Positions 45,827 through 54,826 are shown, counted from the stretch's first letter. The stretch: DNA of 64,000 bases from DASWJZ01 sp963792885 (GCA_963792885.1 CAWBXX010000002.1:806001-870000), one strand, 5' to 3'. Numbers and translations are program-made. The notes: generated from the sequence alone by a model not told the origin.

Positions 45827-45988
45827 CTACGGCCGCTTCGGGGTCTTGTATTCGACTTCCTTCTGGAAGGGCTCCCAGACGGTTTCGTAACCGACAAAGC
45901 CCTTTTCGTTCGGCTCTTTCTGACGCGTGGTCAGGAAGCGGGTCTTGCCGTCAGGAACCTTGGTGGTTGTGGGTTTTTGATCGCTCAT
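45827..45988 (-). CDS. 53-residue protein in the sulfur-oxidation operon
   Basis: A short gene missed by length filters. It begins at an ATG at 45988 with a strong ribosome binding site (AAAAGGTGACTT directly before the ATG). The peptide starts MSDQKPTTTKVPDGKTRFLT and ends VEYKTPKRP, and is charged and soluble with the aromatic stretch GFVGYETVWEPF. It lies between the FKBP gene and sat on the same strand. No family is recognised. The ribosome binding site and position make it a likely real gene. Confidence 0.75.
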   Translation of the reverse strand: MSDQKPTTTKVPDGKTRFLTTRQKEPNEKGFVGYETVWEPFQKEVEYKTPKRP

Positions 45989-46046
45989 AAGTCACCTTTT
46001 GCCATGACGTCTGGATTGCTATTGCGAAACGGACACACCGGATTGC

Positions 46047-46556
46047 TCAAACGGGCCGCATGAGGGCCGGGTCGATATCGGCGCCGGCGCCAATGGCGCC
46101 GCCCGCTTTCATTTCTTCATCGGTGGCCTCGCGCACGGTCAGGATTTCGAGCGTGAACACGACCTCACCGCCGCAGAGCGGATTGTTGCCGTCGACCGTC
46201 AGCGTCTCGTCGTCGATGCGCGTCACCAGGAAACTGCGGGTCTGGCCCTTGTCGTTCTCCATCAGGATGGAGGTGCCGACCTGCCGATACTCCTCGGGCA
46301 CGTTCTCGATGCGGTCGGTGAACACCAGCAACTCGTCGCGGGCGCCGAAGATACGGTTGCCGTCGATCGGTACCGCAATGATTTCGCCGGCCGCCTTGCC
46401 TTCCAGCTCATGGTGAACCGAAGGCGCCAGAATCTCGTTGTGCCCGTGCACGTAACCCAGCGGGAATTCGACCATGGTGAGGACGTGCCCCGACTTCTTG
46501 TCGGTCACCTTGTAGGAGAGCTCGACGAACTTATCGTCCTCGATGGTGTCGCTCAT
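46047..46556 (-). CDS. FKBP-type (SlyD-like) peptidyl-prolyl isomerase
   Basis: A 169-residue protein whose start at 46556 gives MSDTIEDDKFVELSYKVTDK. Residues about 10-60 form the first FKBP half (FPLGYVHGHNEILAPSVHHE). An insert-in-flap region follows (IDGNRIFGARDELLVFTDRI), then the second half with LTVDGNNPLCGGEVVFTLEI and VREATDEEM, both SlyD-like. A His-rich metal tail is absent. It sits in the apr-sat operon, where a role in folding or cofactor loading of the APS reductase is plausible but unproven. Confidence 0.85.
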   Translation of the reverse strand: MSDTIEDDKFVELSYKVTDKKSGHVLTMVEFPLGYVHGHNEILAPSVHHELEGKAAGEIIAVPIDGNRIFGARDELLVFTDRIENVPEEYRQVGTSILMENDKGQTRSFLVTRIDDETLTVDGNNPLCGGEVVFTLEILTVREATDEEMKAGGAIGAGADIDPALMRPV

Positions 46557-46572
46557 ATCGAATCCAACCCGC

Positions 46573-46980
46573 TCAGAAGATGGACGCACCGAAAATCCTG
46601 ACCTTGCCGTCTTCGTAGCCGAGCACGAGGCGGCCCAGCCACTCGCCTTCCTTTTTGGTGCTACGCTGCCGGTAGAGCACCGTCACGTGCTCGCCGCGGC
46701 GGATGATGCCGAGATAGTCGGCGTCCTCGGCGAGGTTTCGCGCCAGCTCGCTGTTGGCGAATTGATGGCCGGCCTCGACCTGATTCATGGCGCGCGCCAG
46801 GGACGCGGAGAAATTCTTGACGAACTCCCCGTACTTGCCCTCGTTCGACTGCTTGACGAGGTCGCGCCACAGCGGACCGGCTATGGCTTTTATCTCCTCA
46901 TCTGTTTTTTCAATAATGTTCACGAGCGGCTCGCTGCGGCCGGAAGAGACCGGCGTTAATGGCTCCGCAACACTCAACAT
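46573..46980 (-). CDS. unrecognised 135-residue protein downstream of aprA
   Basis: The start at 46980 (MLSVAEPLTPVSSGRSEPLV) has GGAGAGG seven bases upstream. The protein is soluble and without a signal peptide. It has a helical segment (EEIKAIAGPLWRDLVKQSNE, then FVKNFSASLARAMNQVEAGH) and a C-terminal beta-like region (EHVTVLYRQRSTKKEGEWLG). The second part looks like a small barrel or NTF2-like fold, but no family can be named. The 5' part is noticeably AT-richer than its neighbours. It lies between aprA and the FKBP gene, 16 bases before the latter. Confidence 0.8.
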   Translation of the reverse strand: MLSVAEPLTPVSSGRSEPLVNIIEKTDEEIKAIAGPLWRDLVKQSNEGKYGEFVKNFSASLARAMNQVEAGHQFANSELARNLAEDADYLGIIRRGEHVTVLYRQRSTKKEGEWLGRLVLGYEDGKVRIFGASIF

Positions 46981-47039
46981 GCTGGCCTCTCCACGCGTCC
47001 AAGCAGACATCCGACGCGAATGTCTGCTTGAGGCAATTG

Positions 47040-48909
47040 CTACTCGCCGTCACCTACCAGGTGATAGCAAGGCGCCTTCTCCATGGTGTATTCGCCGGTC
47101 GCCGGATCGCGGCGCGACACCGTCAGCACGTGCCAGTTTTCGTCGTCCACCTTCATGGCGTCGCCGCGGTAGTAGTAGCCCGGCCAGCGGGTTTCCTTGC
47201 GGAACATGGTGTGCTGGGTGACGCACTCGGCGGCGCGATGGCGGTGCTTGAGCTCCCACGCGCGCAGCAGCTCGTGGGTGTCCTTAGCCGCCAGGCTCTC
47301 GAGATCCTCTTCCATGACCTTGAGCTTCTTGAGCCCGATATTCAGGAGCTTCTCGTTGGTCATGTAGCTGACGGTCACGCCGCCGCAGTACTCGTCCATC
47401 AGCTTCTGCAGACGGTCGAGGCCCTGCTGCGGGTTGATGTAGTGCGGGTTGACGTCGCCCGCAACAATCGCATTGCGGTAGGTCTTGTAATGCTCGATCG
47501 GCTTATAGATTTCTTTTTTGCGCCGCTCGATCTGTTCGTTGGAAACGACAATGCTCTCGCCCTTGCCGTCGTCGATGTATTTGCAAGCCGCTTTGGCGGC
47601 GAGACGGCCTTCCGTGAACGAGCCGGACGAGAAGGCATGCGGCGTGCCGCCGACGGCGTCGCCGGCGCCGAACAGGCCTTCGATGGTCGTCATGCGGTTG
47701 TAGCCCCAGAAGTACTCGGGCGGCGAAACGTCTTCGGGACCAGAGCACCAGGCACCCGAACAAGTCGCGTGCGAGCCCATGACGTAGGGCTCGGACGTGG
47801 TCAGCTCGGGGTTCTCGTACTTGGGATCGACGTCGGTCGCGGCCCACAGCACCGCCTGGCCGACAGTCATGCCGAGGAAGTTTTCCCAGCCGACTTCTTC
47901 CAGGTGCGGATCCTGGAAGGCTTTCATGGTCACCATGTGAATGGGCCCGCGGCCGGCGTTCACTTCGCTGATGATGCAATGGTTGCGCAGGCAGGTCGGG
48001 ATCGGCCGGTGCGTCAGATGCGAGACTTCCGGATCGAGGTATTCCTTGCCGACCATCTTCTGCAGCTCGGGAAACCACTTGGAACTCGTACTCTTCGCCG
48101 AGACAGTTTTGCGTATAGGTCTTCAGGTGTAGGAAATAAGCGCCGACCGGGCCGTAACCGTCCTTGAAGCGCGCCAGCACGATGCGGTTTTCCATCTGCG
48201 TCATCTTGGCGCCGGCATCGATCATGAGCCCATAGGCGGACGCAGACGACCAGGGCGCATACCAGGTGCGGCCGGAGCCTTCGCCCACAGAGCGCGGCTT
48301 GAAGATGTTGGAGGCACCACCCGCACCGCAGATCACGGTCTTGGACTTGAAGACGTGGTAGTTGCCTGTGCGGACATTGAAGCCGACGGCGCCGGCAACC
48401 CGGTTCTCCTTGCCGTCGTCCATCAATAGGTGGGTGACGCAGATGCGGTTGAAGACCTTGTCGGCCGATTTCTTGGCGGCCTCGGCAACGATGGGCTTGT
48501 AGGACTCGCCGTGGATCATGATCTGCCAGCGCCCTTCACGGAGATATCTCCCCGTCTTGGGATCCTTCATGATGGGCAGGCCCCACTCCTCGAACTGATG
48601 TACCGTGGAGTCGACGTGACGGGCCATGTCGAACAGCAGGTCTTCCCGCACCAGCCCCATCAGGTCGATACGGGCGTAGCGGACATGATCCTCCGGTTTG
48701 TTTTCGCCCCAACGCGTGCCCATGTAGCAGTTGATGGCGTAGAGCCCCTGGGCGACCGCACCGGAGCGGTCGATATTGGCCTTCTCGGCAATGACGATCT
48801 TCTTGTCCTGGCCCCAGAACCGTGCCTCCCAGGCGGCGCCGGAGCCGCCGAGGCCCGAACCGACCACCAGGATATCGATGCCGTCTTCGACGATCGTTTT
48901 GTAGGCCAT
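47040..48909 (-). CDS. aprA: adenylylsulfate reductase alpha subunit, frame broken near 48083
   Basis: The catalytic FAD subunit of dissimilatory APS reductase, about 622 residues when read through. In sulfur oxidisers it forms APS from sulfite and AMP. The N-terminus has the FAD motif DILVVGSGLGGSGAAWEARF and ANIDRSGAVAQGLYAINCYM. The frame breaks after CLGEEYEF and resumes as KWFPELQKMVGKEYLDP when one base near 48083 is removed. Later blocks include YVMGSHATCSGAWCSGPEDV and GLFGAGDAVGGTPHAFSSGS. Its start overlaps the aprB stop in TGATG. Confidence 0.92.
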
Positions 48910-49388
48910 CAGTAGTACACGCCTTTCTTCAGCTTGAGACCGGCAGCCTCAAGCGTATGAAGCCCACCGTCATCCAGGCGGATATACTTCGGCTCGTTGT
49001 ACAAAAGCTGGCTGTCGCGCATGTCCTGGTCGGGCCCGGGAACATCCGCGAGCTTGGGGATCGCCTGGCCCCAGGGCTTGGTGGTGATGGGCGAAAGGAA
49101 GTTCTTTTCCGTCCCATTCCGGAATTTGATCTTCCAGGCGATCGTGCCTTTCTCTTCGTCGCGTTTGACGCGGACGCTGTGGCCGAGCGGGGCGAAGTCG
49201 GCATAGCCGCGCACATCAATGGCGTTCTGCGGGCACGCCTTGACGCAGGAGTAGCACTCCCAGCACATGTTCGGCTCGATGTTGTAGGCGCGCCGGTAGG
49301 TCTTATCGATGTGCATGATGTCGGAGGGACAAATGTCGACGCAGTGTCCGCATCCGTCGCACCTTGTCATGTAGACGAAGGTTGGCAT
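48909..49388 (-). CDS. aprB: adenylylsulfate reductase beta subunit
   Basis: A 159-residue iron-sulfur subunit that passes electrons between AprA and the membrane partner. Two [4Fe-4S] binding sets are complete: CDGCGHCVDICP and CWECYSCVKACP. The C-terminal tail (residues about 110-159, PKLADVPGPDQDMRDSQLLY) wraps AprA in known structures. It lies 43 bases after the membrane-subunit gene and overlaps aprA by one base. Confidence 0.95.
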   Translation of the reverse strand: MPTFVYMTRCDGCGHCVDICPSDIMHIDKTYRRAYNIEPNMCWECYSCVKACPQNAIDVRGYADFAPLGHSVRVKRDEEKGTIAWKIKFRNGTEKNFLSPITTKPWGQAIPKLADVPGPDQDMRDSQLLYNEPKYIRLDDGGLHTLEAAGLKLKKGVYY

Positions 49389-49431
49389 GAGTCAACTCCC
49401 TTATCTGTTCCAAAGAACGTCGGGCTGCTTC

Positions 49432-50274
49432 TCAGTAGTGCCGGGGCGCTTCGCGCTTGATGCCGAGTCCCATGTGCATGGGAGCGTCTCTCAACAGCTC
49501 CATGGAGTGTCTTTTCTGTTGTTCAGGATCGTCACGAGTCATCGTGGGCAAATTCTCGGCTGAGCCGTTAGCCTTGGACACGCGTTTCTCCATCGCCGCG
49601 GCGGGCTTAAAGAACATGTGGGAGAACTTCGACCACGGGATCCCGGCAAAGAGCGCCGTGCTCGCGATGAGGTAAAGCGCCAGGAAGATCATCGCCAAGG
49701 TAGTGCTGCCGACCGCCTGGAAGAGGGCCCACAACAGGGCGAGAGTGGCGCTGAGCACGAGCGATAGGATGAACAGGTCGGCGCGCATGAAACGCAGCGG
49801 CGATTGGCCCTCCGCCGCGACGTCGACGCGGATGAAGAACCAGAACCAGTAGCCGCCGACGCAGATCATCAGCGCTCCGAGCCACCACAGCAGCGGCAGG
49901 ATGGCAGGCGTGGGCGTGGTGGGCGTCGGGTAGGCGAAGACCATAATGATGGTGGCAGCGACATAAATCACGAAGCCGTACATTCCGAGGAGATGCGCGA
50001 CCCGACGCCGCTGATTGCAAAATTCCCCCGACGCCATCACGTCGACAACGGCGGTGTTGATCGCGATGCCGATCATCTCGCCGCCGCCGATTTGCCTCTT
50101 TGCCTTGCTCGTTGAGTTCCGCAGATTGCTGAAGAAGTAGGTGGCGCTCCGTTTGTGGATAATGTCGAAAAGTGTGCCTCCCACGACCAGGACAGCCATG
50201 ATGACGACGTAGGTCTGCATGATCACAGGCGATACGAGTGCTGAAAGCTCGGAAAAAGGATTGTTTGCGAACAC
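49432..50274 (-). CDS. putative APS reductase membrane anchor (AprM-like)
   Basis: A 280-residue inner-membrane protein with about six hydrophobic helices, e.g. TYVVIMAVLVVGGTLFDIIH, VAHLLGMYGFVIYVAATIIM and ADLFILSLVLSATLALLWAL. The fold resembles the haem-binding gamma subunit of respiratory reductases; His residues in helices (VAHLLGMY, KFSHMFF) could bind haem. A C-terminal cytoplasmic tail of about 60 residues follows. Proteins called AprM occupy this place in many sulfur-oxidiser apr operons and are thought to link AprBA to quinones. It is the first gene of the set. Confidence 0.85.
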   Translation of the reverse strand: MFANNPFSELSALVSPVIMQTYVVIMAVLVVGGTLFDIIHKRSATYFFSNLRNSTSKAKRQIGGGEMIGIAINTAVVDVMASGEFCNQRRRVAHLLGMYGFVIYVAATIIMVFAYPTPTTPTPAILPLLWWLGALMICVGGYWFWFFIRVDVAAEGQSPLRFMRADLFILSLVLSATLALLWALFQAVGSTTLAMIFLALYLIASTALFAGIPWSKFSHMFFKPAAAMEKRVSKANGSAENLPTMTRDDPEQQKRHSMELLRDAPMHMGLGIKREAPRHY

Positions 50275-50575
50275 TAGCGGACGTCCCCCTTGTGCGGTCC
50301 GGATTCAAGCGTCACCCGCGCTCCTGAGCGGCTCTTTGGGCCAGATCCGCGCATGTAATGCTTCTCCGGGCGATAACCGTCAGCGGGCCGGAATTTGGCG
50401 CGGCGCAGCAGGCGACGCGTCGCCCGGGTCAATCTGGCAACAAATCCGATCAAGCCTGCGCAAATCCCGCGGCCCCCCTTTGCAAGTGCCTTTTTTTTGG
50501 AAAGTACTCCGCCGGCGATGATCGGACCAACGTTTTGTTATTGTCATTCCGATCTACTTAATCGATTAATTGTCG
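50275..50575. other. divergent control region between aprM and the LysR gene
   Basis: These 301 bases separate the sulfur operon from its divergent LysR gene. The right third is AT-richer than the surroundings (GTGCCTTTTTTTTGG, CAACGTTTTGTTATTGTCAT). The perfect palindrome TTAATCGATTAA lies at 50558-50569. No protein-coding segment or structural RNA is recognised. Confidence 0.6.
50558..50569. promoter_or_regulatory. palindrome TTAATCGATTAA next to the LysR start
   Basis: This 12-base perfect palindrome ends six bases before the LysR ATG at 50576 and sits in an AT-rich patch. It could be a regulator binding site acting on lysR itself and on the divergent apr operon. LysR boxes usually have a T-N11-A frame, which this shorter site only partly fits. 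Confidence 0.45.
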
Positions 50576-51493
50576 ATGACTCTCGAACAGTTGCGCGTCT
50601 TCATTGCGGTCGCCGAGCATGGGCATGTAACGCGCGCAGCCGAGGCTCTCGGAATGAGCCAGTCCGCGGCTTCGGCGGCTATCGCCAAGCTGGAATCGCG
50701 CTACCGAACCAAACTCTTCAACCGCGTTGGCCGCGGCATCGAGCTATCGGAAACGGGAAAGTTGTTCTTGCGCGAGGCGCGCGCGGTCTCAGACCGGGCA
50801 TCGATGGCGCAGTCGGTGCTTCAGAATCTTGCCGGACACGCTACCGGCAACGTCGCCATCGCAGCCAGCCAAACTATCGCAACCTATTGGTTGCCGCGCC
50901 AGCTGGCGGCGTTCCACGCGGCCAATCCCGGGGTGAGCCTCAATGTGGTGATACACAACACGCGCGAGGTCGAAAACGCGGTGATCGAGGGCGAAGTGAA
51001 TTTCGGCCTGGTCGAGGGGCCAACTCAGCATCCGGCGCTGATCCGCCAGCAGATCGACAAGGATAGTCTCGTGCTGGTGGTAGCCTCGCATCAGCCGCCG
51101 CTGCCGGTCACTGCGGGCCGGCTCGATCTGCGCGCCATCACCTGGGTGATCCGCGAAGCAGGCTCCGGCACGCGGCGCGGGCTTGAGGATCTTGCCTCTC
51201 GGGAAGGGCTCACCCTCGACGATCTCAAGATATTCTTGGTGCTCCCTTCAAACGAGGCGGTGCGCGAAGCGATCGAGGCGGGGGCTGGCGCCACCGTTAT
51301 TTCGCGCCACGTTGTCGCCACCGCCATTGCCGCCGGCAAGCTTACTGAGATCCCAATCGAGTTGCCTCAACGCGAATACGCCCTGCTCCGACACCGCGAC
51401 CGCCACGCGACGAAGGCACAGCAGGCATTGGTTGCACACCTGACCGGCAGGCCTCTTTCCGAGCCGCGACAACTGTCCGACCCCAACGGTTGA
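50576..51493 (+). CDS. LysR family transcriptional regulator of the sulfur cluster
   Basis: A 305-residue regulator. The start at 50576 gives MTLEQLRVFIAVAEHGHVTR, the usual LysR helix-turn-helix with AAEALGMSQSAASAAIAKLE. The co-inducer domain spans about residues 90-290 and begins GNVAIAASQTIATYWLPRQL, closest in style to CysL-like regulators. It is divergent from aprM and upstream of the persulfide dioxygenase gene. Control of sulfur oxidation is inferred from position only. Confidence 0.9.
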   Translation: MTLEQLRVFIAVAEHGHVTRAAEALGMSQSAASAAIAKLESRYRTKLFNRVGRGIELSETGKLFLREARAVSDRASMAQSVLQNLAGHATGNVAIAASQTIATYWLPRQLAAFHAANPGVSLNVVIHNTREVENAVIEGEVNFGLVEGPTQHPALIRQQIDKDSLVLVVASHQPPLPVTAGRLDLRAITWVIREAGSGTRRGLEDLASREGLTLDDLKIFLVLPSNEAVREAIEAGAGATVISRHVVATAIAAGKLTEIPIELPQREYALLRHRDRHATKAQQALVAHLTGRPLSEPRQLSDPNG

Positions 51494-51674
51494 CTGCCGG
51501 TCATTTCGCCTATGGCGAGGCGACCTGGTACCTGCCCCGGCGCGTGGCGGGTGGGCTACAAGGGCTTGTGCCCAAGCCAAACCGGTTACACTTCTTTCCG
51601 ACTTTGACCAGGAAGAGGTCCGCGACGATCGCCGCGACCGGGCTCTAACGAACACTTCCTTTGGAGGCTGCAGA

Positions 51675-52565
51675 ATGACCGCTCGTCCTATTGTCGAGGG
51701 CTTCTACGATCCGCGCACGTCGTCCATTCAATACGTCGCTTCGTGCCCGGTCACCCGCCGCGCCGCGATTATTGATCCTGTGCTCGATTTCGATAGGAAC
51801 TCGGGTTCGACCGGAACGATGAGTGCAGACGCGATCCTCGAATACGTCGCCAAAGAAGGCCTCACTGTCGAATGGATCCTCGACACCCACCCTCACGCCG
51901 ACCATTTCTCAGCTTCCCAATATCTTAAGGCCAAGACTGGCGCGCAAGTCGCGATGGGCGAAAAGGTCGTCGATGTCCAGAGGATCTGGAAAGAGATCTA
52001 CAACTGGCCGGATTTTGCCGTCGGCGGCGACTATTGGGATCGGCTGTTTGGCGAAGGCGATGCCTTCAAGATCGGCGAGATCGACGCAAGAGTCATAGTC
52101 TCGCCTGGGCACACGCTCGCCTCGATCACATACGTGATAGGCGATGCGGGCTTCATCCACGATACGCTGTTCATGCCGGACGCAGGCACCGCTCGGGCTG
52201 ATTTCCCCGGGGGCGACGCCGGGCAGCTCTGGCGTTCGATTCAGGCGATCGTTGGATTGCCGGACGAGACTCGCTTGTTCACTGGCCACGACTACCAGCC
52301 AGGTGGACGCGAGCCGCGCTGGGAGTCGACGGTCGGAGAACAGAAGGCGTTGAATACGCATTTGAGAAGGGCGAAAACGGAAATGGAATTTGTCGCTTTG
52401 CGCGAAGCGCGAGACAAGACGCTACCGATTCCGAAGCTGATGCTTGCGGCACTGCAGGTGAACATGCGGGGCGGCCGTCTCCCTGAGCCGGAAGAGAACG
52501 GTCGACGTTTTTTGAAAATTCCTCTCAACGCGCTCGCTTGCGCCACCTGGGAAGGCGCCGCATGA
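51675..52565 (+). CDS. metallo-beta-lactamase fold persulfide dioxygenase-like protein (Blh type)
   Basis: A 296-residue non-haem-iron protein. The metal-ligand motif is LDTHPHADHFSASQYLKAKT. Further ligands lie in VSPGHTLASITYVI, the Asp in HDTLFMPDAGTARADFPGGD and the His in FTGHDYQPGG. It resembles Blh/ETHE1-like enzymes that oxidise glutathione persulfide to sulfite. The start has GGAGG 12 bases upstream. Next to sat and aprBA it would supply the sulfite for APS formation. Confidence 0.88.
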   Translation: MTARPIVEGFYDPRTSSIQYVASCPVTRRAAIIDPVLDFDRNSGSTGTMSADAILEYVAKEGLTVEWILDTHPHADHFSASQYLKAKTGAQVAMGEKVVDVQRIWKEIYNWPDFAVGGDYWDRLFGEGDAFKIGEIDARVIVSPGHTLASITYVIGDAGFIHDTLFMPDAGTARADFPGGDAGQLWRSIQAIVGLPDETRLFTGHDYQPGGREPRWESTVGEQKALNTHLRRAKTEMEFVALREARDKTLPIPKLMLAALQVNMRGGRLPEPEENGRRFLKIPLNALACATWEGAA

Positions 52566-52921
52566 CGACCGCTGCTTATCTCGGATTGCCGGAAAAACAG
52601 GGCCGTTGACGGAATTTCGGTGCGGTCCTTCTCCCCCGTCGGTGGAACTTCGTGTCGTCGCGGGCGACACTGAGCGGACGAAAGCCGATCGTGGGCTTGC
52701 CGCATGCGACACGTCGCGCCCGGGTGGCAGCAGGAGGTTGGGCGGCATGGAGAGCGCGCTTGCAATTGACGCCTAGTTTGTTCGCCTAACGCAATTCTTC
52801 GACCCTTAGTATCAGATTACTTGATACGCATCAGACATTCCGTTGACATCTTCACAACCCTGCCGGATGATCCTTCCGAGGCGGCCAACTCACAAAACGA
52901 GCTGCCAGAGGGAGGAGACGC
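52566..52921. other. intergenic region upstream of the Dpp-type ABC operon
   Basis: This 356-base spacer separates the sulfur cluster from the sugar/peptide-type transporter. The left 200 bases hold no recognisable gene. The right end carries the inverted repeat at 52809-52827, a possible -35 TTGACA at 52843-52848 and a ribosome binding site GAGGGAGGAGACGC just before the binding-protein ATG at 52922. Confidence 0.6.
52809..52827. promoter_or_regulatory. inverted repeat GTATCA-N7-TGATAC, probable operator
   Basis: GTATCA (52809-52814) and TGATAC (52822-52827) are perfect inverted half-sites with a seven-base spacer. A close match (ATATCA-N7-TGATTT) lies upstream of the ArsR-like regulator gene at 61271-61289. 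The site is 15 bases before a candidate TTGACA element. Binding by the cluster regulator is inferred. Confidence 0.65.
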
Positions 52922-54811
52922 ATGATCAACAGGTGGCTGTTGAGCCTGCTCGCTGGGCTTGTACTCGCAAGTGGCCCGGCGCTCGCGCAGGGCACAATTT
53001 CCGATCTTCCGCGCAACGAGACCCTGATCGTCGAAAACCCTGAAGGGACGATCAAGAACGCCGGTTGGTTCAATATCTGGGCGATCAACGCTGGCGGCGT
53101 GTCGACCGGCCTGCAACAGGGCACGATGGACACGTTCTGGTACATCGACCCCGACTATGGCGTCGATGGCGTGTGGGACAATTCGCTCGCCTCCGAGCCG
53201 CCGATCTACAACGCCGATTTCACCGAGATGACGGTGAAGCTTCGCCAGGGCATCTACTGGAGCGACGGGGTCGAGTTTACCGCCGACGACGCGGTCTTCA
53301 CCGCCGAACTCCACATGAAGACCAAGGGAATGCGCTGGAGCGCCCCCTACCAGCTCAATGTCGAGAGCGTCTCGGCGCCCGACAAATACACCGTCGTCTA
53401 CAAGCTGAAAAAGCCGAACTCGCGTTTCCATGCGCTCTTCACAGTGCGTTGGAATGCCCAGTGGATGATGCCGAAGCACATCTTCGAGAAGGTCGCGGAC
53501 CCGCTGAAGTTCGACTTCAACCCTCCCATTTCGCTCGGCGCTTATGTCCTGAAGAGCTACGACCCCAACGGTCAGTGGTTCATCTGGCAGAAGCGTGACG
53601 ATTGGCAGAGGACGACGGTTGCCCGCTTTGGCGAGCCCGGCCCGAAATACGTCGCCTATATCGATCCCGGTCCGCCGGATAAGCGCGTCATCGAGCAGAT
53701 GAACCATCAGCTCGATATCATCCACGACACCTCGCCGGAGGGCATGTTCACCCTCGCCAAGCAGTCGCCGTCGTCGCATGGCTGGTTCAAGGGCTTCCCG
53801 TACGGGCATCCCGATCCCACGCTTCCGGCAGTGATCTTCAACCTGCAGAATCCGAAGTTCCAGAACCGCGATGTGCGCTGGGCCCTCGCGCTTCTGATCG
53901 ATATCAAGGCGGTATCGATGGCGTCCTATCGCGGCGCCGCGACGATCTCGGCCATCGGCATCCCGCCGACGGGGACGCATCCGAAGTACTATTTCGAACC
54001 GCTTCAGGGTTGGCTCAAGGACTTTGAGATCGACACCGGCAAGTCGAAGTACAAGCCCTACGATCCAACCGTCGGACAGCAGATCGCCGACATGCTGCGG
54101 CCTTCGATGGGCGACCAGATCCCGAGCGATCCGAAGGAAATCGCCAAGGCCTTCGGGATGGGCTGGTGGAAGCCGAATCCGCAGGTTGCGACCGAGCTGC
54201 TTGAGCGAGCCGGATTCACCAAGCAGGGTTCGCAGTGGATGATGCCCGACGGTCAGCCCTTCTCGATCAAGTTCCTGGTGGAAGGCGAAGGGCGTCCGGT
54301 CATGACCCGTGCCGGCACGATGATTGCCCAGCAATGGAGGCAGTTCGGTATTGACGCCTCCGTCGAGGTCGCCCAAGGCACGTTCTTCGATCGGCGTGGC
54401 GCCGGCGACTACGAAGCGCTCATCGGCTGGAGCGTGGAGACCTGGGGCGGGCACCCCGACCTGTCGTTCTTCCTCGACAGCTGGCACTCGCAGTTCGTGT
54501 CGGCGCCGGGCACCGTCCAGACGCCGCGCAACTGGCAGCGCTGGAGCAATCCGGACCTCGACAAGATCATCGAAAAGATCCGGACGATCGGCTTCGACGA
54601 CCCGCAGGGCATCGAGCTCGGAAAGGACTACGTGAAGCTGGCGGTGCAGGAGATGCCGACCATCCCGATCATGTCGTACAACGTGTTCACCGTGATGGAT
54701 ACGACCTACTGGACCGGCTACCCGAACGCGGAGACGGATCCCTACACGGACCCGGTACCGAACTGGGGCAACACCAAGTATATGATGGTGAAGCTCAAGC
54801 CAGTCCAATAG
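52922..54811 (+). CDS. ABC transporter substrate-binding protein, family 5
   Basis: A 629-residue periplasmic binding protein. A Sec signal peptide (WLLSLLAGLVLASGPALAQG) is visible with cleavage after ALA. Family 5 landmarks are MTVKLRQGIYWSDGVEFTAD, NPPISLGAYVLKSYDPNGQW and VRWALALLIDIKAVSMASYR. Family 5 proteins bind peptides but also oligosaccharides, and the downstream GH51 enzyme suggests an arabinose-containing oligosaccharide. It is the first gene of the operon, with an excellent ribosome binding site. Confidence 0.92.
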   Translation: MINRWLLSLLAGLVLASGPALAQGTISDLPRNETLIVENPEGTIKNAGWFNIWAINAGGVSTGLQQGTMDTFWYIDPDYGVDGVWDNSLASEPPIYNADFTEMTVKLRQGIYWSDGVEFTADDAVFTAELHMKTKGMRWSAPYQLNVESVSAPDKYTVVYKLKKPNSRFHALFTVRWNAQWMMPKHIFEKVADPLKFDFNPPISLGAYVLKSYDPNGQWFIWQKRDDWQRTTVARFGEPGPKYVAYIDPGPPDKRVIEQMNHQLDIIHDTSPEGMFTLAKQSPSSHGWFKGFPYGHPDPTLPAVIFNLQNPKFQNRDVRWALALLIDIKAVSMASYRGAATISAIGIPPTGTHPKYYFEPLQGWLKDFEIDTGKSKYKPYDPTVGQQIADMLRPSMGDQIPSDPKEIAKAFGMGWWKPNPQVATELLERAGFTKQGSQWMMPDGQPFSIKFLVEGEGRPVMTRAGTMIAQQWRQFGIDASVEVAQGTFFDRRGAGDYEALIGWSVETWGGHPDLSFFLDSWHSQFVSAPGTVQTPRNWQRWSNPDLDKIIEKIRTIGFDDPQGIELGKDYVKLAVQEMPTIPIMSYNVFTVMDTTYWTGYPNAETDPYTDPVPNWGNTKYMMVKLKPVQ

Positions 54812-54826
54812 CGTTCCTCCCGAGGC

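Noticed and set aside
48083..48083. Programmed frameshift in aprA
   Set aside because: No slippery heptamer or downstream pseudoknot is evident, and many other genes in the window show the same single-base insertions, so a sequence error is favoured.
50570..50575. TTG start two codons before the LysR ATG
   Set aside because: The ATG at 50576 begins the conserved MTLEQLRVF of LysR proteins, so the TTG is unlikely to be used.
52817..54808. A 663-residue minus-strand frame over the ABC binding-protein gene
   Set aside because: Antisense to a gene with a signal peptide and family motifs, with no motif of its own.
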